The notes under the pieces were generated by a model. The model was not told where the DNA came from and did not search any database. It saw nothing but the letters and a program-made list of their open reading frames with translations. From Maricaulis maris (lineage in GTDB: Bacteria; Pseudomonadota; Alphaproteobacteria; Caulobacterales; Maricaulaceae): a stretch of DNA of 64,000 bases. The position numbers and the translations under genes are program-made. The stretch covers positions 1,675,501 to 1,739,500 of the forward strand of contig NZ_AP027270.1 of assembly GCF_036322705.1 (NCBI RefSeq), given 5' to 3'. Shown here one piece after another: positions 1-8,803 of this stretch (position 1 is its first letter; each line of letters begins with the position of its first letter).

Positions 1-1085
1 GCGCCGCCGATGCCCATGCGCATGGCACCGGCGACCTGGCCAATGCGCCAGACCTGTCGGCCGCCATCCGCGCCGTCTTCGATACACCGTCCGTACAGGA
101 CCAGATGTTGATGGCCGCCGCCATCGAAGCCCAGATCGGCGGAAGCTGTCAGACCAGCTTGGCCCTCGAGGGCGAGGCCACAATCGATGATGTGGCCGCC
201 CTGATTGACCTCGGCGGAGAGCTCGGCCTTCGCGCGCTCAGCATTCGGCGCACGGCATCGGGTCTGTTCGATCTCCTGCCGGCGATTGACTTCGACAAGG
301 GCGATTATGCCGCCGAAGCCCCGCCGACCGAACGCATTGTGGAGCGGACGGTCGAACGGATCGTCGAAAAGCCGGCCGCCCGACGCAAACTGCCTGATCG
401 GCGAAAGGGCTATATCCAGAAAGCCAAGGTGGGAGGCCACAAGGTCTACCTCCACACTGGTGAGTTCGACGACGGGGAGCTCGGCGAGATTTTCATCGAC
501 ATGCACAAGGAGGGGGCCGCCTTCCGCTCGCTGATGAACAATTTTGCCATCGCGATCTCCATCGGCCTGCAATACGGCGTGCCCCTTGAGGAGTTCGTCG
601 ACGCCTTCGTATACACACGGTTTGAGCCGGCCGGCGCCGTCGAGGGCAATGACTCGATCCAGCATGCGACCTCGATCCTGGACTATCTCTTCCGCGAGCT
701 TGGCGTGTCCTATCTCGGCCGCGACGACCTCGCCGAACTGTCCCCCGATCGCGCCGACCCGGGCGGGCTGGGACGCGGTGTCGAGGAGGAGAAGCTTGCA
801 CAGGAAGATGCCGCAAAATTCATCTCTCGCGGCTTCTCACGCGGTCAGGTGCCGGACAATATCCTGATGTTCGCCAACGCGCCCAAACGGGCAGCCAGCG
901 GTGGCGATGGCCAGGACAGCCAGGCCGGTCACTACGAGATCGAGGACCGGACCGTGAGCCGGCCGGTCTCCCGCGATATCTCGGTCTATAGCGGTGACCC
1001 ATGCGCGGAATGCGGGCATTTTACTGTCGTCACAGACGATGTCGCCGGGCAGAAATGCGATGCCTGCGGCTGGACCGGAAGCTGA
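1..1085 (+). CDS. nrdJ: Vitamin B12-dependent ribonucleotide reductase, C-terminal part (partial)
   Basis: The reading frame is open from base 3, so the gene begins before the window; about 360 C-terminal residues are visible. Class II ribonucleotide reductase makes deoxyribonucleotides with adenosylcobalamin as radical source. The stretch with [19 protein letters not shown] and the following [20 protein letters not shown] is typical of the C-terminal accessory domain of NrdJ. The protein ends in a CxxCG...CxxCG zinc-ribbon-like tail (CAECG, CDACG), where this family carries its redox cysteines. Identification is firm from these motifs; the catalytic barrel lies outside the window. Confidence 0.93.
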   Translation, partial: AADAHAHGTGDLANAPDLSAAIRAVFDTPSVQDQMLMAAAIEAQIGGSCQTSLALEGEATIDDVAALIDLGGELGLRALSIRRTASGLFDLLPAIDFDKGDYAAEAPPTERIVERTVERIVEKPAARRKLPDRRKGYIQKAKVGGHKVYLHTGEFDDGELGEIFIDMHKEGAAFRSLMNNFAIAISIGLQYGVPLEEFVDAFVYTRFEPAGAVEGNDSIQHATSILDYLFRELGVSYLGRDDLAELSPDRADPGGLGRGVEEEKLAQEDAAKFISRGFSRGQVPDNILMFANAPKRAASGGDGQDSQAGHYEIEDRTVSRPVSRDISVYSGDPCAECGHFTVVTDDVAGQKCDACGWTGS

Positions 1086-1137
1086 GACGGCGCAAGCCTT
1101 GCAGGTCTGGACGCACCCTCTTTCGGAGTGCTCCACA

Positions 1138-1626
1138 ATGGTACGGATTCTTCTCGCCCTGGCCGCCCTGCTCGCAACATCCGGCCTCGCACAGGCCCAG
1201 GATGCCGGACAGATCGCGCGGGTCCAGGCGGGTCAGTCCTGCCCCGGCTGCAACCTCTTCCAGGCTGAACTGGGTTATCTGGACCTGCCCGGCATCGATG
1301 TCTCCGGCGCCCGTCTGCGGCAAGCAAACCTGGCGCTTGTGACGATGAACCGCGCCCGGTTTGACGGTACCAACCTGTCGATCGCCAACCTGTTCGGCGG
1401 CCGCTTCACCGGAGCATCCTTCCGCAATGCGGATCTGACCCGCGCCAATCTGGTGGGAGCCTATTTCGGCGGTGCGGATTTCGGCGGTGCCAATCTCTCC
1501 GGCGCCACCCTCTCCGGAGCGGAAATGGCCAGCGCACGCGGCCTCACCCAGGCCCAGCTTTCCAGTGCCTGCGGCGATGCCTCGACCCAATTGCCGGCCG
1601 GGCTGACGATCCCCCCCTGCCAATAG
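1138..1626 (+). CDS. Secreted pentapeptide-repeat protein (short)
   Basis: A 162-residue protein. The ATG at 1138 is chosen because GGAG (1125-1128) lies nine bases upstream and the first 21 residues form a clear signal peptide ending AQAQ. The mature protein starts with a CPGC pair, then carries about 15 pentapeptide repeats of the A(N/D)LxxA type (for example RANLVGAYFGGADFGGANLS), which fold as a right-handed beta-helix. It ends with GLTQAQLSSACGDAST and a final cysteine two residues from the end. The same N- and C-terminal cysteine blocks occur in the next gene, so the two are paralogues. Probably periplasmic; function unknown. Confidence 0.8.
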   Translation: MVRILLALAALLATSGLAQAQDAGQIARVQAGQSCPGCNLFQAELGYLDLPGIDVSGARLRQANLALVTMNRARFDGTNLSIANLFGGRFTGASFRNADLTRANLVGAYFGGADFGGANLSGATLSGAEMASARGLTQAQLSSACGDASTQLPAGLTIPPCQ

Positions 1627-1746
1627 GCTGACCCGCCAACTGACACCGTCAGGACTGGTCAGAAGCGCCGCCCCCTCATAGGATATACCTCAGGGTTACC
1701 GTGATTTAAGTCGCTTTGAGCAAGCCTCTGTCCTATCCGTGAGCAT

Positions 1747-3126
1747 ATGCGGACCAGTTTGAAGACATTGTCCTGTACGGTTGCGCTCCTCGCCTTGGCG
1801 GTCTCCCCCGCCCTTGCCGGGGGCGACGATCATCCGCGCCGCGGTCTGGCGATCGGTGGCGAGTGCGAGGCTTGCGACTTCTCCGACAAGAACATGGCCA
1901 ACGCCGTCTTCATCGGCGCCAATTTCGAAGGCACGACATTCGCAAATTCGGAACTGCCGTCGGTGACGATGATCGAGAGCCGGTTCAACGATGCCGACTT
2001 CGAAGACACGATCATGACGCATTCGCGTTTGACCGGGGTGACGTTTTCGCGCGCCAACATGAACGGTGCCAGTCTCGCCAATTCCATCATCGAGCGCGTC
2101 AATTTTTCGTCGGCCGACCTGACTGATACCGATTTCACAGGGTCGCAGATGGTGTTCGTCACCTTCATAGGATCCTCGCTCACGGACACGCTGTTCGCCG
2201 ATGCACGCCTGCGTCAGGTGAACTTTCTGCGAGCCGAACTCAACGACACGAATTTTCGCAGCGCCGAGCTGCGCCGTGCGAATTTCGCCGAGGTCAATGG
2301 CAGCGACGTGAACTTCCAGGACGCTGACCTGACCGGCGCCAATTTCGAGGGCGCCGAGCTGCATGATGTCAATTTCACGGGCGCGGTCCTGCTCGGCGCG
2401 AACTTCTCCGGTGCCCAGATCACTGGAACCACCGGCCTCACCAAGGAAAGCCTTTCCGGCACGTGTGGTGATGCCAGCACCATCGTGGGCGAGGGCATCG
2501 ACCTTCCCGGCTGCGACAGCGTCCCGGAAACCGGTGCCAGCCTGGTTCAAAACACCTATGCGCTCCGCTTTTCAGGTCCTGATCGGATCGAGCGCATTGT
2601 GGAAATTCAGGCTCTGGAGAATGCCCGGATCGAAATCCTGTCGGAGATCGGCGCGGCCTTGCAAGTGCACGCCACGGAACTCGACCAGGACGCGATCCGC
2701 GAGGCCACCAACGAGGCGATGCGCCAACTCGCCCGCTCCGAGCGAGAGCTGAGGCGCGTCGAGCGCGAACGCGAGAGCCAGCGCCAGAGCGTCAATGAGG
2801 AGCGGCGCCGCATTATCGAAAATGCACGCCGCGAAGCCATGGCCGCAAATGAAGCCGCCCGCCGCTCGCTACGCGATCATAGCCGCGCGCAAGGCGACAA
2901 TGCCGCACGGGCCACGGCCCGCATCGAAACCGAGAATGGCAGTATCGTTATTGATCTGCCCGACGGCGATACCGATACCCTCTGGGTCATCGATCATGAC
3001 CGGATCGGCCAGGGCGCGCCGGAGCTTCAGCCGACCGTGCCCCCACACCAGCCACGCTCCCAGCCAACGCCACCGGCGCCGCCGACGCCGCCGGAACACA
3101 ATACCGAGGCGAGCCCGGAGAACTGA
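1747..3126 (+). CDS. Secreted pentapeptide-repeat protein with coiled coil and proline-rich tail
   Basis: A 459-residue protein with a signal peptide (about residues 1-25, ending ALAGG). A CEAC pair is followed by roughly 200 residues of pentapeptide repeats (NFEGTTFANSEL, DLTGANFEGAEL), closed by GLTKESLSGTCGDAST and a cysteine, as in the preceding paralogue. After a short linker comes a long arginine/glutamate-rich segment (about residues 300-385, with RSERELRRVERERESQRQ), predicted as a charged coiled coil. The tail (about 420-459) is rich in Pro, Thr and Gln. A beta-helix, coil and proline tail suggests a periplasmic scaffold or cell-wall-spanning protein, but that is inference. A bidirectional terminator follows. 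Confidence 0.78.
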   Translation: MRTSLKTLSCTVALLALAVSPALAGGDDHPRRGLAIGGECEACDFSDKNMANAVFIGANFEGTTFANSELPSVTMIESRFNDADFEDTIMTHSRLTGVTFSRANMNGASLANSIIERVNFSSADLTDTDFTGSQMVFVTFIGSSLTDTLFADARLRQVNFLRAELNDTNFRSAELRRANFAEVNGSDVNFQDADLTGANFEGAELHDVNFTGAVLLGANFSGAQITGTTGLTKESLSGTCGDASTIVGEGIDLPGCDSVPETGASLVQNTYALRFSGPDRIERIVEIQALENARIEILSEIGAALQVHATELDQDAIREATNEAMRQLARSERELRRVERERESQRQSVNEERRRIIENARREAMAANEAARRSLRDHSRAQGDNAARATARIETENGSIVIDLPDGDTDTLWVIDHDRIGQGAPELQPTVPPHQPRSQPTPPAPPTPPEHNTEASPEN

Positions 3127-3162
3127 CCGCACTGACAAGCGTGCTCACCGCTTCCAGATACA

Positions 3163-3191
3163 AAAACGCCGACCCTAAGGGTCGGCGTTTT
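3163..3191. terminator. Bidirectional rho-independent terminator
   Basis: A perfect 13-bp stem (AAAACGCCGACCC, 3163-3175, with GGGTCGGCGTTTT, 3179-3191) around a TAA loop. A and T tracts on both sides let it end the pentapeptide gene on the plus strand and aspS on the minus strand. Confidence 0.92.
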
Positions 3192-3225
3192 CATGTCCAG
3201 GCGGGTTGGCCCGGGGGCCTGCCGA

Positions 3226-5043
3226 TCAGGCCTTCTTGGCGTCCGGCATCACAGAGCGGATGTGCAGCTCGCGCAATTGCTTCAGCTCCACCTCGGCCGG
3301 TGCATTCATCATCAGATCGCGGGCTTGCTGATCCTTCGGGAACATCACGACCTCGCGCAGGTTTTCGACACCCGCCAGCAACATGACCATACGATCAACG
3401 CCCGGCGCGATACCGGCGTGCGGCGGTGCGCCGTAACGGAAGGCGTTGAGCATGCCGCCGAATTCTTCCTCGACCGTTGCGGCATCATAGCCGGCAAAGG
3501 CAAAGGCCTTCAGCATCACGTCCGGACGATGGTTCCGCACCGCGCCGGAGGACAGCTCGACGCCGTTGCAGACGATGTCGTACTGATAGGCCTTGAGGGC
3601 GAGCAGCGTCTCGGCATCGGTATCCGGATCGAGCTTGAGGAAGTCTTCCGGATCGATCTGCGGCATGGAGAACGGGTTGTGCGAGAAGTCGACCTTCTTG
3701 TTATCCTCGTCCCACTCATACATCGGAAAATCGACGATCCAGCAGAAGCGGAAGGTGTTGGTCTCGCAGAGGTCGAGTTCCTTGCCGACCACATCGCGGG
3801 CCCGGCCGGCAAAGCCGGCGAAATCCTTGGGATCGCCAGCTGCGAAGAAGACCGCGTCCCCGGCTTCCAGACCGAGTTCCACCCGCAGAGCCTCGGTCCG
3901 CTCCTCGCCAATATTCTTGGCGATCGGACCCGCAGCCTCCAGGCCGGCTTCCGCCTCGCGCCAGAAGATGTAGCCCATGCCGGGCTGGCCTTCTTTCTGG
4001 GCCCAGGAATTCATCCGGTCGCAGAACGCCCGGCTGCCACCGGTCTTGGCCGGGATGGCCCAGACCTGGACCTTGGGATTGCGCTCGAGCATGCCGGCAA
4101 AGACCTTGAAGCCCGAACCACGGAAGGTGTCCGAGGCATCAGCCATCTTGATCGGGTTGCGCAGGTCGGGCTTGTCCGAACCATACCAGCGCATGGCGTC
4201 CTTGTAGGCGATCTGCACGAAGGGCTCGTCCGGCACGTGACGGCCATCGGCAAACTCGTCGAACAGGCCCTTCATGACCGGCTCGATCACGTCGAACACG
4301 TCCTGCTGGGTAGCGAAGCTCATTTCCATGTCGAGCTGGTAGAACTCACCCGGCGCACGATCGGCCCGGGCGTCTTCATCGCGGAAGCAGGGCGCGATCT
4401 GGAAATAGCGATCAAAGCCGGAGACCATGATCAGCTGCTTGAACTGCTGCGGGGCCTGCGGCAAGGCGTAGAACTTGCCCGGGTGCAAACGGCTCGGCAC
4501 GAGGAAGTCACGCGCACCTTCCGGCGAGGAGGCCGTCAGGATCGGCGTTTGATACTCGACGAACTTCTCGTCGACCATGCGCCGACGAATGCTATCGATG
4601 ATCTTCGAGCGCAGGACGATGCGCTTGTGCAGGCTTTCGCGACGCAGGTCGATATAGCGGTGCTTCAGGCGCACTTCCTCGGACCAGTCGGGCTCACCAA
4701 AGACCGGCAGCGGCAATTCTTCCGCTTCCGACTGGATCGCAAGATCGGCCAGGCGAACCTCGATCTCACCGGTCGGCAGGTTGGCGTTCACGGTCTCGGC
4801 CGAGCGCGCGATGACCTCGCCGGTGACGGTGATGACGCTCTCCACGCGCAGACGCTCCAGCGTTGCGAAATGCGGGCTTTCCGGCTCCAGCACGACCTGG
4901 GTCAGACCATAATGGTCGCGCAGGTCAATGAAGAGCAGACCGCCATGGTCGCGCTTGCGGTGGATCCAGCCGGAAATCCGGGCGGTCTGGCCGACATGAT
5001 CCTTGCGCAGCTCGGAACAGGTATGGGAGCGGTATGCATGCAT
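3226..5043 (-). CDS. aspS: Aspartyl-tRNA synthetase
   Basis: A 605-residue class II synthetase of the bacterial type that charges tRNA-Asp, and in many alphaproteobacteria also tRNA-Asn. The N-terminal OB-fold ([20 protein letters not shown]) binds the anticodon. Motif 2 is visible as [19 protein letters not shown] and motif 3 as [13 protein letters not shown]; the bacterial GAD insertion lies between. Length matches the family (about 590-600). It is transcribed alone towards the terminator at 3163-3191, and its promoter must lie in 5044-5271. Whether it is discriminating or non-discriminating cannot be settled here; no gatCAB genes are in the window. Confidence 0.97.
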   Translation of the reverse strand: MHAYRSHTCSELRKDHVGQTARISGWIHRKRDHGGLLFIDLRDHYGLTQVVLEPESPHFATLERLRVESVITVTGEVIARSAETVNANLPTGEIEVRLADLAIQSEAEELPLPVFGEPDWSEEVRLKHRYIDLRRESLHKRIVLRSKIIDSIRRRMVDEKFVEYQTPILTASSPEGARDFLVPSRLHPGKFYALPQAPQQFKQLIMVSGFDRYFQIAPCFRDEDARADRAPGEFYQLDMEMSFATQQDVFDVIEPVMKGLFDEFADGRHVPDEPFVQIAYKDAMRWYGSDKPDLRNPIKMADASDTFRGSGFKVFAGMLERNPKVQVWAIPAKTGGSRAFCDRMNSWAQKEGQPGMGYIFWREAEAGLEAAGPIAKNIGEERTEALRVELGLEAGDAVFFAAGDPKDFAGFAGRARDVVGKELDLCETNTFRFCWIVDFPMYEWDEDNKKVDFSHNPFSMPQIDPEDFLKLDPDTDAETLLALKAYQYDIVCNGVELSSGAVRNHRPDVMLKAFAFAGYDAATVEEEFGGMLNAFRYGAPPHAGIAPGVDRMVMLLAGVENLREVVMFPKDQQARDLMMNAPAEVELKQLRELHIRSVMPDAKKA

Positions 5044-5271
5044 GGCAAAGTGTCCGGTAAATCGGGGTTAGACAGGTTGCCGCGATGTGCCGGTTTACGG
5101 GGTGAAATGTCAAGCTGGCGCGGGGTCCGGGCGCAGCTGACACCTCGGCCGAGACAGCGTCAGACGGGATGGCGATAACGCGCCGGGCTCGAGCCGCGCG
5201 CCATCAGCCGCCAAGACCAGCCATGCAGCCCCTGCGAAATCACAACAGGCGCCTTGGCATCCTCTTCCCCG

Positions 5272-6240
5272 CTAGGTGCCCTCACCCGGTCTCAGATCGG
5301 AAAACCACTTCATCATGACAGGCTTTGGCTGGCGCTCGACAGTGAAGAGCCCCCAGTGCTTTTCGGGCTCATCCGGATCCGGAGAGCCTTTCCAAGGCTC
5401 GTCAAAGGCCTCAAACACGAATGTCATGATCTGCTCGGCCTCGGCCCATTCCATGAGTTGGGCGTAGTAGGTCGCCTGCAGGCTCTCGGACGCGTTGTCC
5501 GGCTCAATGCCGCGGCCGTTGGACCGGGTCGTCCATCCCGCTTCAGTGATGATGACCGGCATGTCGGGATACCGCCCTCGGACCGCGAAGTAGTTCTCCT
5601 GGGTATAGGCCAGGGCCTCGTCGATCGATTTGTATTCCCAGACTGGATAGGTGTGCACACTTATCACGTCGAGATGTCTGACCAGCGGCCTCAGCTTGTC
5701 GGTCCATGGCACGTAGTTCTCGCAGAACGTGACCGGATGACGGGTACGCCGGCGCAAGGTCTTGGCGAAATGGATGAGGCGCTCGACCTCGACCATGTGG
5801 TCATTCCAGTCGACGCTCGCCTCATTGCCGATCGACAGGCAGAGAACCTCGCGCGGGTATGCCTTCGACAGCGCAATCATGCGCCCCAGCTCGGCATCAT
5901 TTTCGGCGCGGTTCGCCGCGAGGACGGCATCGTCATAGACGCCCCCCCACGGGCAGCCCGGATTGCTCACCTCCGCCCCAAGGCCCATCCCCAGCATCAC
6001 CCTCAGAGGCAAACCCTGCTCGCGGATCACCCGCAGGACGGTTTCGGCGTGAGGGGTGCAGTCATAGACCCTCAGATAGCGCCAATGCCGAGCCAGTATC
6101 TCAAGGTCTTCGTGGATTTGCGCGTAGGACGGGAAAACGCCGGATGGCGGACTTTGCCCGTCGCGATAGCCGGAATAGCAGATCGCGTTGGCGAAGGGGA
6201 TGTCGGACCAGGGCTGCCGTGTTTTGAACAGACCGAACAT
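5272..6240 (-). CDS. Glycoside hydrolase family 17-like protein (second of pair)
   Basis: A 322-residue (beta/alpha)8 hydrolase. The ATG at 6240 shares its A with the TGA of the upstream gene (TGATG), which implies translational coupling. Catalytic residues typical of GH17 are visible: the acid/base in SIGNE (E140) and the nucleophile in VIITEAGW (E233). GH17 enzymes act on beta-1,3-glucans such as laminarin. There is no signal peptide, so it should act in the cytoplasm on imported oligosaccharides, unlike classic secreted endoglucanases. It is clearly paralogous to the next gene but diverged. A transglycosylase role is an alternative. Confidence 0.75.
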   Translation of the reverse strand: MFGLFKTRQPWSDIPFANAICYSGYRDGQSPPSGVFPSYAQIHEDLEILARHWRYLRVYDCTPHAETVLRVIREQGLPLRVMLGMGLGAEVSNPGCPWGGVYDDAVLAANRAENDAELGRMIALSKAYPREVLCLSIGNEASVDWNDHMVEVERLIHFAKTLRRRTRHPVTFCENYVPWTDKLRPLVRHLDVISVHTYPVWEYKSIDEALAYTQENYFAVRGRYPDMPVIITEAGWTTRSNGRGIEPDNASESLQATYYAQLMEWAEAEQIMTFVFEAFDEPWKGSPDPDEPEKHWGLFTVERQPKPVMMKWFSDLRPGEGT

Positions 6241-7130
6241 CAGCGGCCGCAATACTTCGGGACACCGTCTTTGTCCCAGAGTCCCCAATACGCGCCGACA
6301 TCGCCTTCCTTGGCGACCTTCCAAGCTTCGTCGAAACCGGCAAAATAGAACAGATCGATACCCTCTTCATTGGTCCAGCGTACGGCGTCGATGAAATACT
6401 TCATCGCATTGGAAACGGAGGGAACCGCGCCACGGTCAGCGGTTCCGATGTTTGGCCAGCCGGTTTCCGCAATGATCACCTTCTTGCCATTCGCGACACG
6501 TTCGGCTCGCCGGTACATTTCACGCATATAGATGTGTGCATGTTCAATCGGATAGCCTTCCCAGAACGGGTAGCAATTGACCAGGAGCAGGTCGCAAGCA
6601 TCGGCCACGCGGGGGTGGTTCTCGAACAGGAAGTAGGCGTCAACATAGCCTACCGGCACATCAACCGCGGCCTTGGCCCGATTGATGTACTCGATCAGCT
6701 GATCTTCGGTGAGCTCCTCACGCAACAGGACTTCGTTGCCGATGGCGAGGATACCCGCATCACCACGCCGGGCGATCTCGATTCCCTTCGCCAGTTCGAT
6801 CTCGTTGCGCGCCAGATCATCATCGATCCAGACTCCCACCATCGAATTGAGACCCATCTCGCGAGCGATCGCCGGGGTCAGCTCATTCCCGCGCGTACAG
6901 GAGAATGTCCGCACCCAGTCGACATGCGGTGCCAGCACACCGAGCCGGGACCGGATCTGGTCGGCATCGACCTCGAACGTATTGTCCTGACCATCCACAT
7001 AGGGGCTGAAGGCAAGCCCGTGCAGGCCGGCATCAATGATGTCCCGGATGATCCGGGCCATGCCCTCATCTCCCAACTGGTCCATGTCGATCCCGGAGAG
7101 GGCAAGCTTTTGGCGTGAAATTCTGGACAT
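6240..7130 (-). CDS. Glycoside hydrolase family 17-like protein (first of pair)
   Basis: A 296-residue protein. The ATG at 7130 is preceded by GGAGG (complement of 7135-7139), which fixes the start. It contains AIGNEVL (acid/base E133) and the near-perfect GH17 signature VIIAETGWPNIG (nucleophile E222). No signal peptide or membrane segment is visible, so a cytoplasmic enzyme for beta-1,3-glucan oligosaccharides is likely (inference). It is the first gene of a two-gene operon with the downstream paralogue. A perfect TGACAACGTTGTCA palindrome 57 bases upstream suggests repression by a LacI-family regulator responding to a sugar. Confidence 0.8.
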   Translation of the reverse strand: MSRISRQKLALSGIDMDQLGDEGMARIIRDIIDAGLHGLAFSPYVDGQDNTFEVDADQIRSRLGVLAPHVDWVRTFSCTRGNELTPAIAREMGLNSMVGVWIDDDLARNEIELAKGIEIARRGDAGILAIGNEVLLREELTEDQLIEYINRAKAAVDVPVGYVDAYFLFENHPRVADACDLLLVNCYPFWEGYPIEHAHIYMREMYRRAERVANGKKVIIAETGWPNIGTADRGAVPSVSNAMKYFIDAVRWTNEEGIDLFYFAGFDEAWKVAKEGDVGAYWGLWDKDGVPKYCGR

Positions 7131-7186
7131 AGAGCCTCCGATGCGCAGCCTGGTTCTGAAGCTGGATAGCCTTGATGCTACACATT

Positions 7187-7200
7187 TGACAACGTTGTCA
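7187..7200. promoter_or_regulatory. LacI-family operator-like palindrome
   Basis: TGACAACGTTGTCA is a perfect 14-base palindrome with the central CG pair typical of LacI/GalR-family operators. It sits in the 220-base gap upstream of the GH17 pair, 57 bases before the first start codon, where a promoter-overlapping operator would be expected. No LacI-family gene is in the window, so the regulator is encoded elsewhere. Confidence 0.7.
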
Positions 7201-7350
7201 TAGATTGTCGAGGGGGCTGGTGGGGACAATCCTGCAATCCGCCCGCCACGCTCGCGCCGACACGGATACGTCCGTCAGGGAAGGCTTGCCAGGCCCTGTC
7301 ACCGGTCGGCTGGCGTGCGGGGGCTGCGTCAGGACGACGCTGCAGCGTGC

Positions 7351-8292
7351 CTATTCCGCGGCTTGGGCCTCAGCCGCCTCGCTGGTCTGCGCCTGCCGGG
7401 CTTTCCATTTCGCCAGGATCTGTTTTGAGGTTTCGCGCGACCCGTCAGGCGACCAGCCCGGCGGGGCCAGGAGATACAGGGCGGCATCCTTGGCAGATTT
7501 GGCCCCCGCCATGTCCTTCACGATCGAGAGCCATTCATGAACCGCGATCTTGATCGGGTTGTAGGTGCCCAGATTCTTGACAATGCCATAGCGACAGGGC
7601 TCCGCGTCCAGTTCGGCCTGGAAGGTTCCGAACATCTTGTCCCAGATGATCAGGATCCCGGCATAGTTGCGATCAAGGTAGAGCGGATTGGTGGCGTGAT
7701 GGACCCGGTGGTGCGACGGCGTGTTGAAGATCGCTTCAAACCAGGCTGGACAGCGCTTGATCGCCTCGGTGTGGATCCAGAATTGGTAGATCAGGTTGAG
7801 TGCCCCGACGAAGGCGACCAGTGCCGGGTGAAAACCGACAAAGACCATGGCGGACCCCAGCCACAGGAATTTCAGCGTGAACGGGCTGATCCAGGGCTGC
7901 CGCAGGGCCGTGGTGAGATTGTAGTGCTGGGATGAATGATGGACGACATGGTCGGCCCAGAACCACCGCACCGTGTGGGCAAGGCGATGTGACCAGTAAT
8001 ACAGGAAATCATCGAGAACGAATGCGATCACCCAGATCCACCAGGCAAACGGGATATCGAAAAGCCGGTGCTCGTAGACAAAAACCGACCAGGCCCCGAT
8101 CAGGCCGGCAAAGACGATGCTGGAGATATTATTCCCCAACCCCATGATCAGGCTGGCAGCGGTATCCCGCGTCTCGAAACGCACCCTGCCGCTCGTGCGC
8201 GCGTAAATCATTTCGGCAAAAACCGAAATGGTGAAGAAGGGAATCGCGATCGTGATCGGGTTCAGCGTCTGAACGAAAGCCGGGACATCCAT
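7351..8292 (-). CDS. Sterol desaturase / fatty acid hydroxylase family membrane protein
   Basis: A 313-residue integral membrane di-iron oxygenase. The histidine clusters of the family are present: HRLAH, HVVHHSSQH and HHRVHHA, set among hydrophobic helices (for example IAIPFFTISVFAEMIYA). These histidines bind the di-iron centre that hydroxylates or desaturates lipid or sterol-like chains. AGGAG precedes the ATG at 8292. It follows the small anchored protein by two bases, so the two are co-transcribed. The C-terminus is a charged Ala/Glu-rich tail. The substrate is unknown; bacterial members act on membrane lipids, carotenoids or hopanoids. Confidence 0.82.
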   Translation of the reverse strand: MDVPAFVQTLNPITIAIPFFTISVFAEMIYARTSGRVRFETRDTAASLIMGLGNNISSIVFAGLIGAWSVFVYEHRLFDIPFAWWIWVIAFVLDDFLYYWSHRLAHTVRWFWADHVVHHSSQHYNLTTALRQPWISPFTLKFLWLGSAMVFVGFHPALVAFVGALNLIYQFWIHTEAIKRCPAWFEAIFNTPSHHRVHHATNPLYLDRNYAGILIIWDKMFGTFQAELDAEPCRYGIVKNLGTYNPIKIAVHEWLSIVKDMAGAKSAKDAALYLLAPPGWSPDGSRETSKQILAKWKARQAQTSEAAEAQAAE

Positions 8293-8294
8293 GG

Positions 8295-8723
8295 TCAGCT
8301 CCTGCCCTGGGTCTTGAACATGTCGAGCTTGCCGGCCCAGTGCGACGCCGTGTCGGCGCTCTCGAAGCGCAGGCGGGCCGGAGCAAACACGAAATCGTTG
8401 AGGCTCAGCCTGACCGTATTGTCAGCCTCGGTGGTGACCTCACGAACCGAGCCCGGTGTGAGATAGCGGATGACGAAGTCACTGCCGCGCGCGATCAGGA
8501 CGCCCAGGCAGTCACCGGTCCGGTCCATCACCAGCGCCGCTTCACCGTCCGCTGCCAGGACACCCTCACCGGCCTCAAAGCCGACCCGATCCGTGTCGAG
8601 CCGCGTCACCGCGTCATCGAGGCTGCCCAGCCGGGCCTTGCCGCTGATGCCGAGACGGGCATTGAAGAAAACCATGACACTGACGCCGAGGACTGACCCC
8701 AGAAGCAGGAGAAGGATCGCCAT
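8295..8723 (-). CDS. Membrane-anchored protein of unknown function
   Basis: A 142-residue protein with one N-terminal membrane segment (LLLLLGSVLGVSVMVFF) followed by a soluble domain predicted to be mostly beta-strand (VTRLDTDRVGFEAGEGVLAA, DFVIRYLTPGSV). I do not recognise the family. It lies two bases upstream of the sterol-desaturase-family gene, which suggests a linked role at the membrane. The hairpin at 8749-8773 separates it from the TonB receptor transcript. Confidence 0.65.
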   Translation of the reverse strand: MAILLLLLGSVLGVSVMVFFNARLGISGKARLGSLDDAVTRLDTDRVGFEAGEGVLAADGEAALVMDRTGDCLGVLIARGSDFVIRYLTPGSVREVTTEADNTVRLSLNDFVFAPARLRFESADTASHWAGKLDMFKTQGRS

Positions 8724-8748
8724 GCCGCGCTCCGAAACAAAAGAAAAC

Positions 8749-8773
8749 GGGCGGGGACCAGAAGTCCCCGCCC
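8749..8773 (-). terminator. Rho-independent terminator of the TonB receptor gene
   Basis: A perfect 10-bp stem (GGGCGGGGAC, 8749-8758, with GTCCCCGCCC, 8764-8773) around CAGAA. On the minus strand it is followed by a T-rich run (GTTTTCTTTTG), so it ends transcription from the receptor gene. Confidence 0.85.
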
Positions 8774-8803
8774 GCCATCATAAGCAGATTTGAACGGCGT
8801 TCA

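Noticed and set aside
3193-5178. A 661-codon open frame antisense to aspS
   Set aside because: The minus-strand frame encodes a full aspartyl-tRNA synthetase; the antisense translation has no recognisable domain and runs across the terminator.
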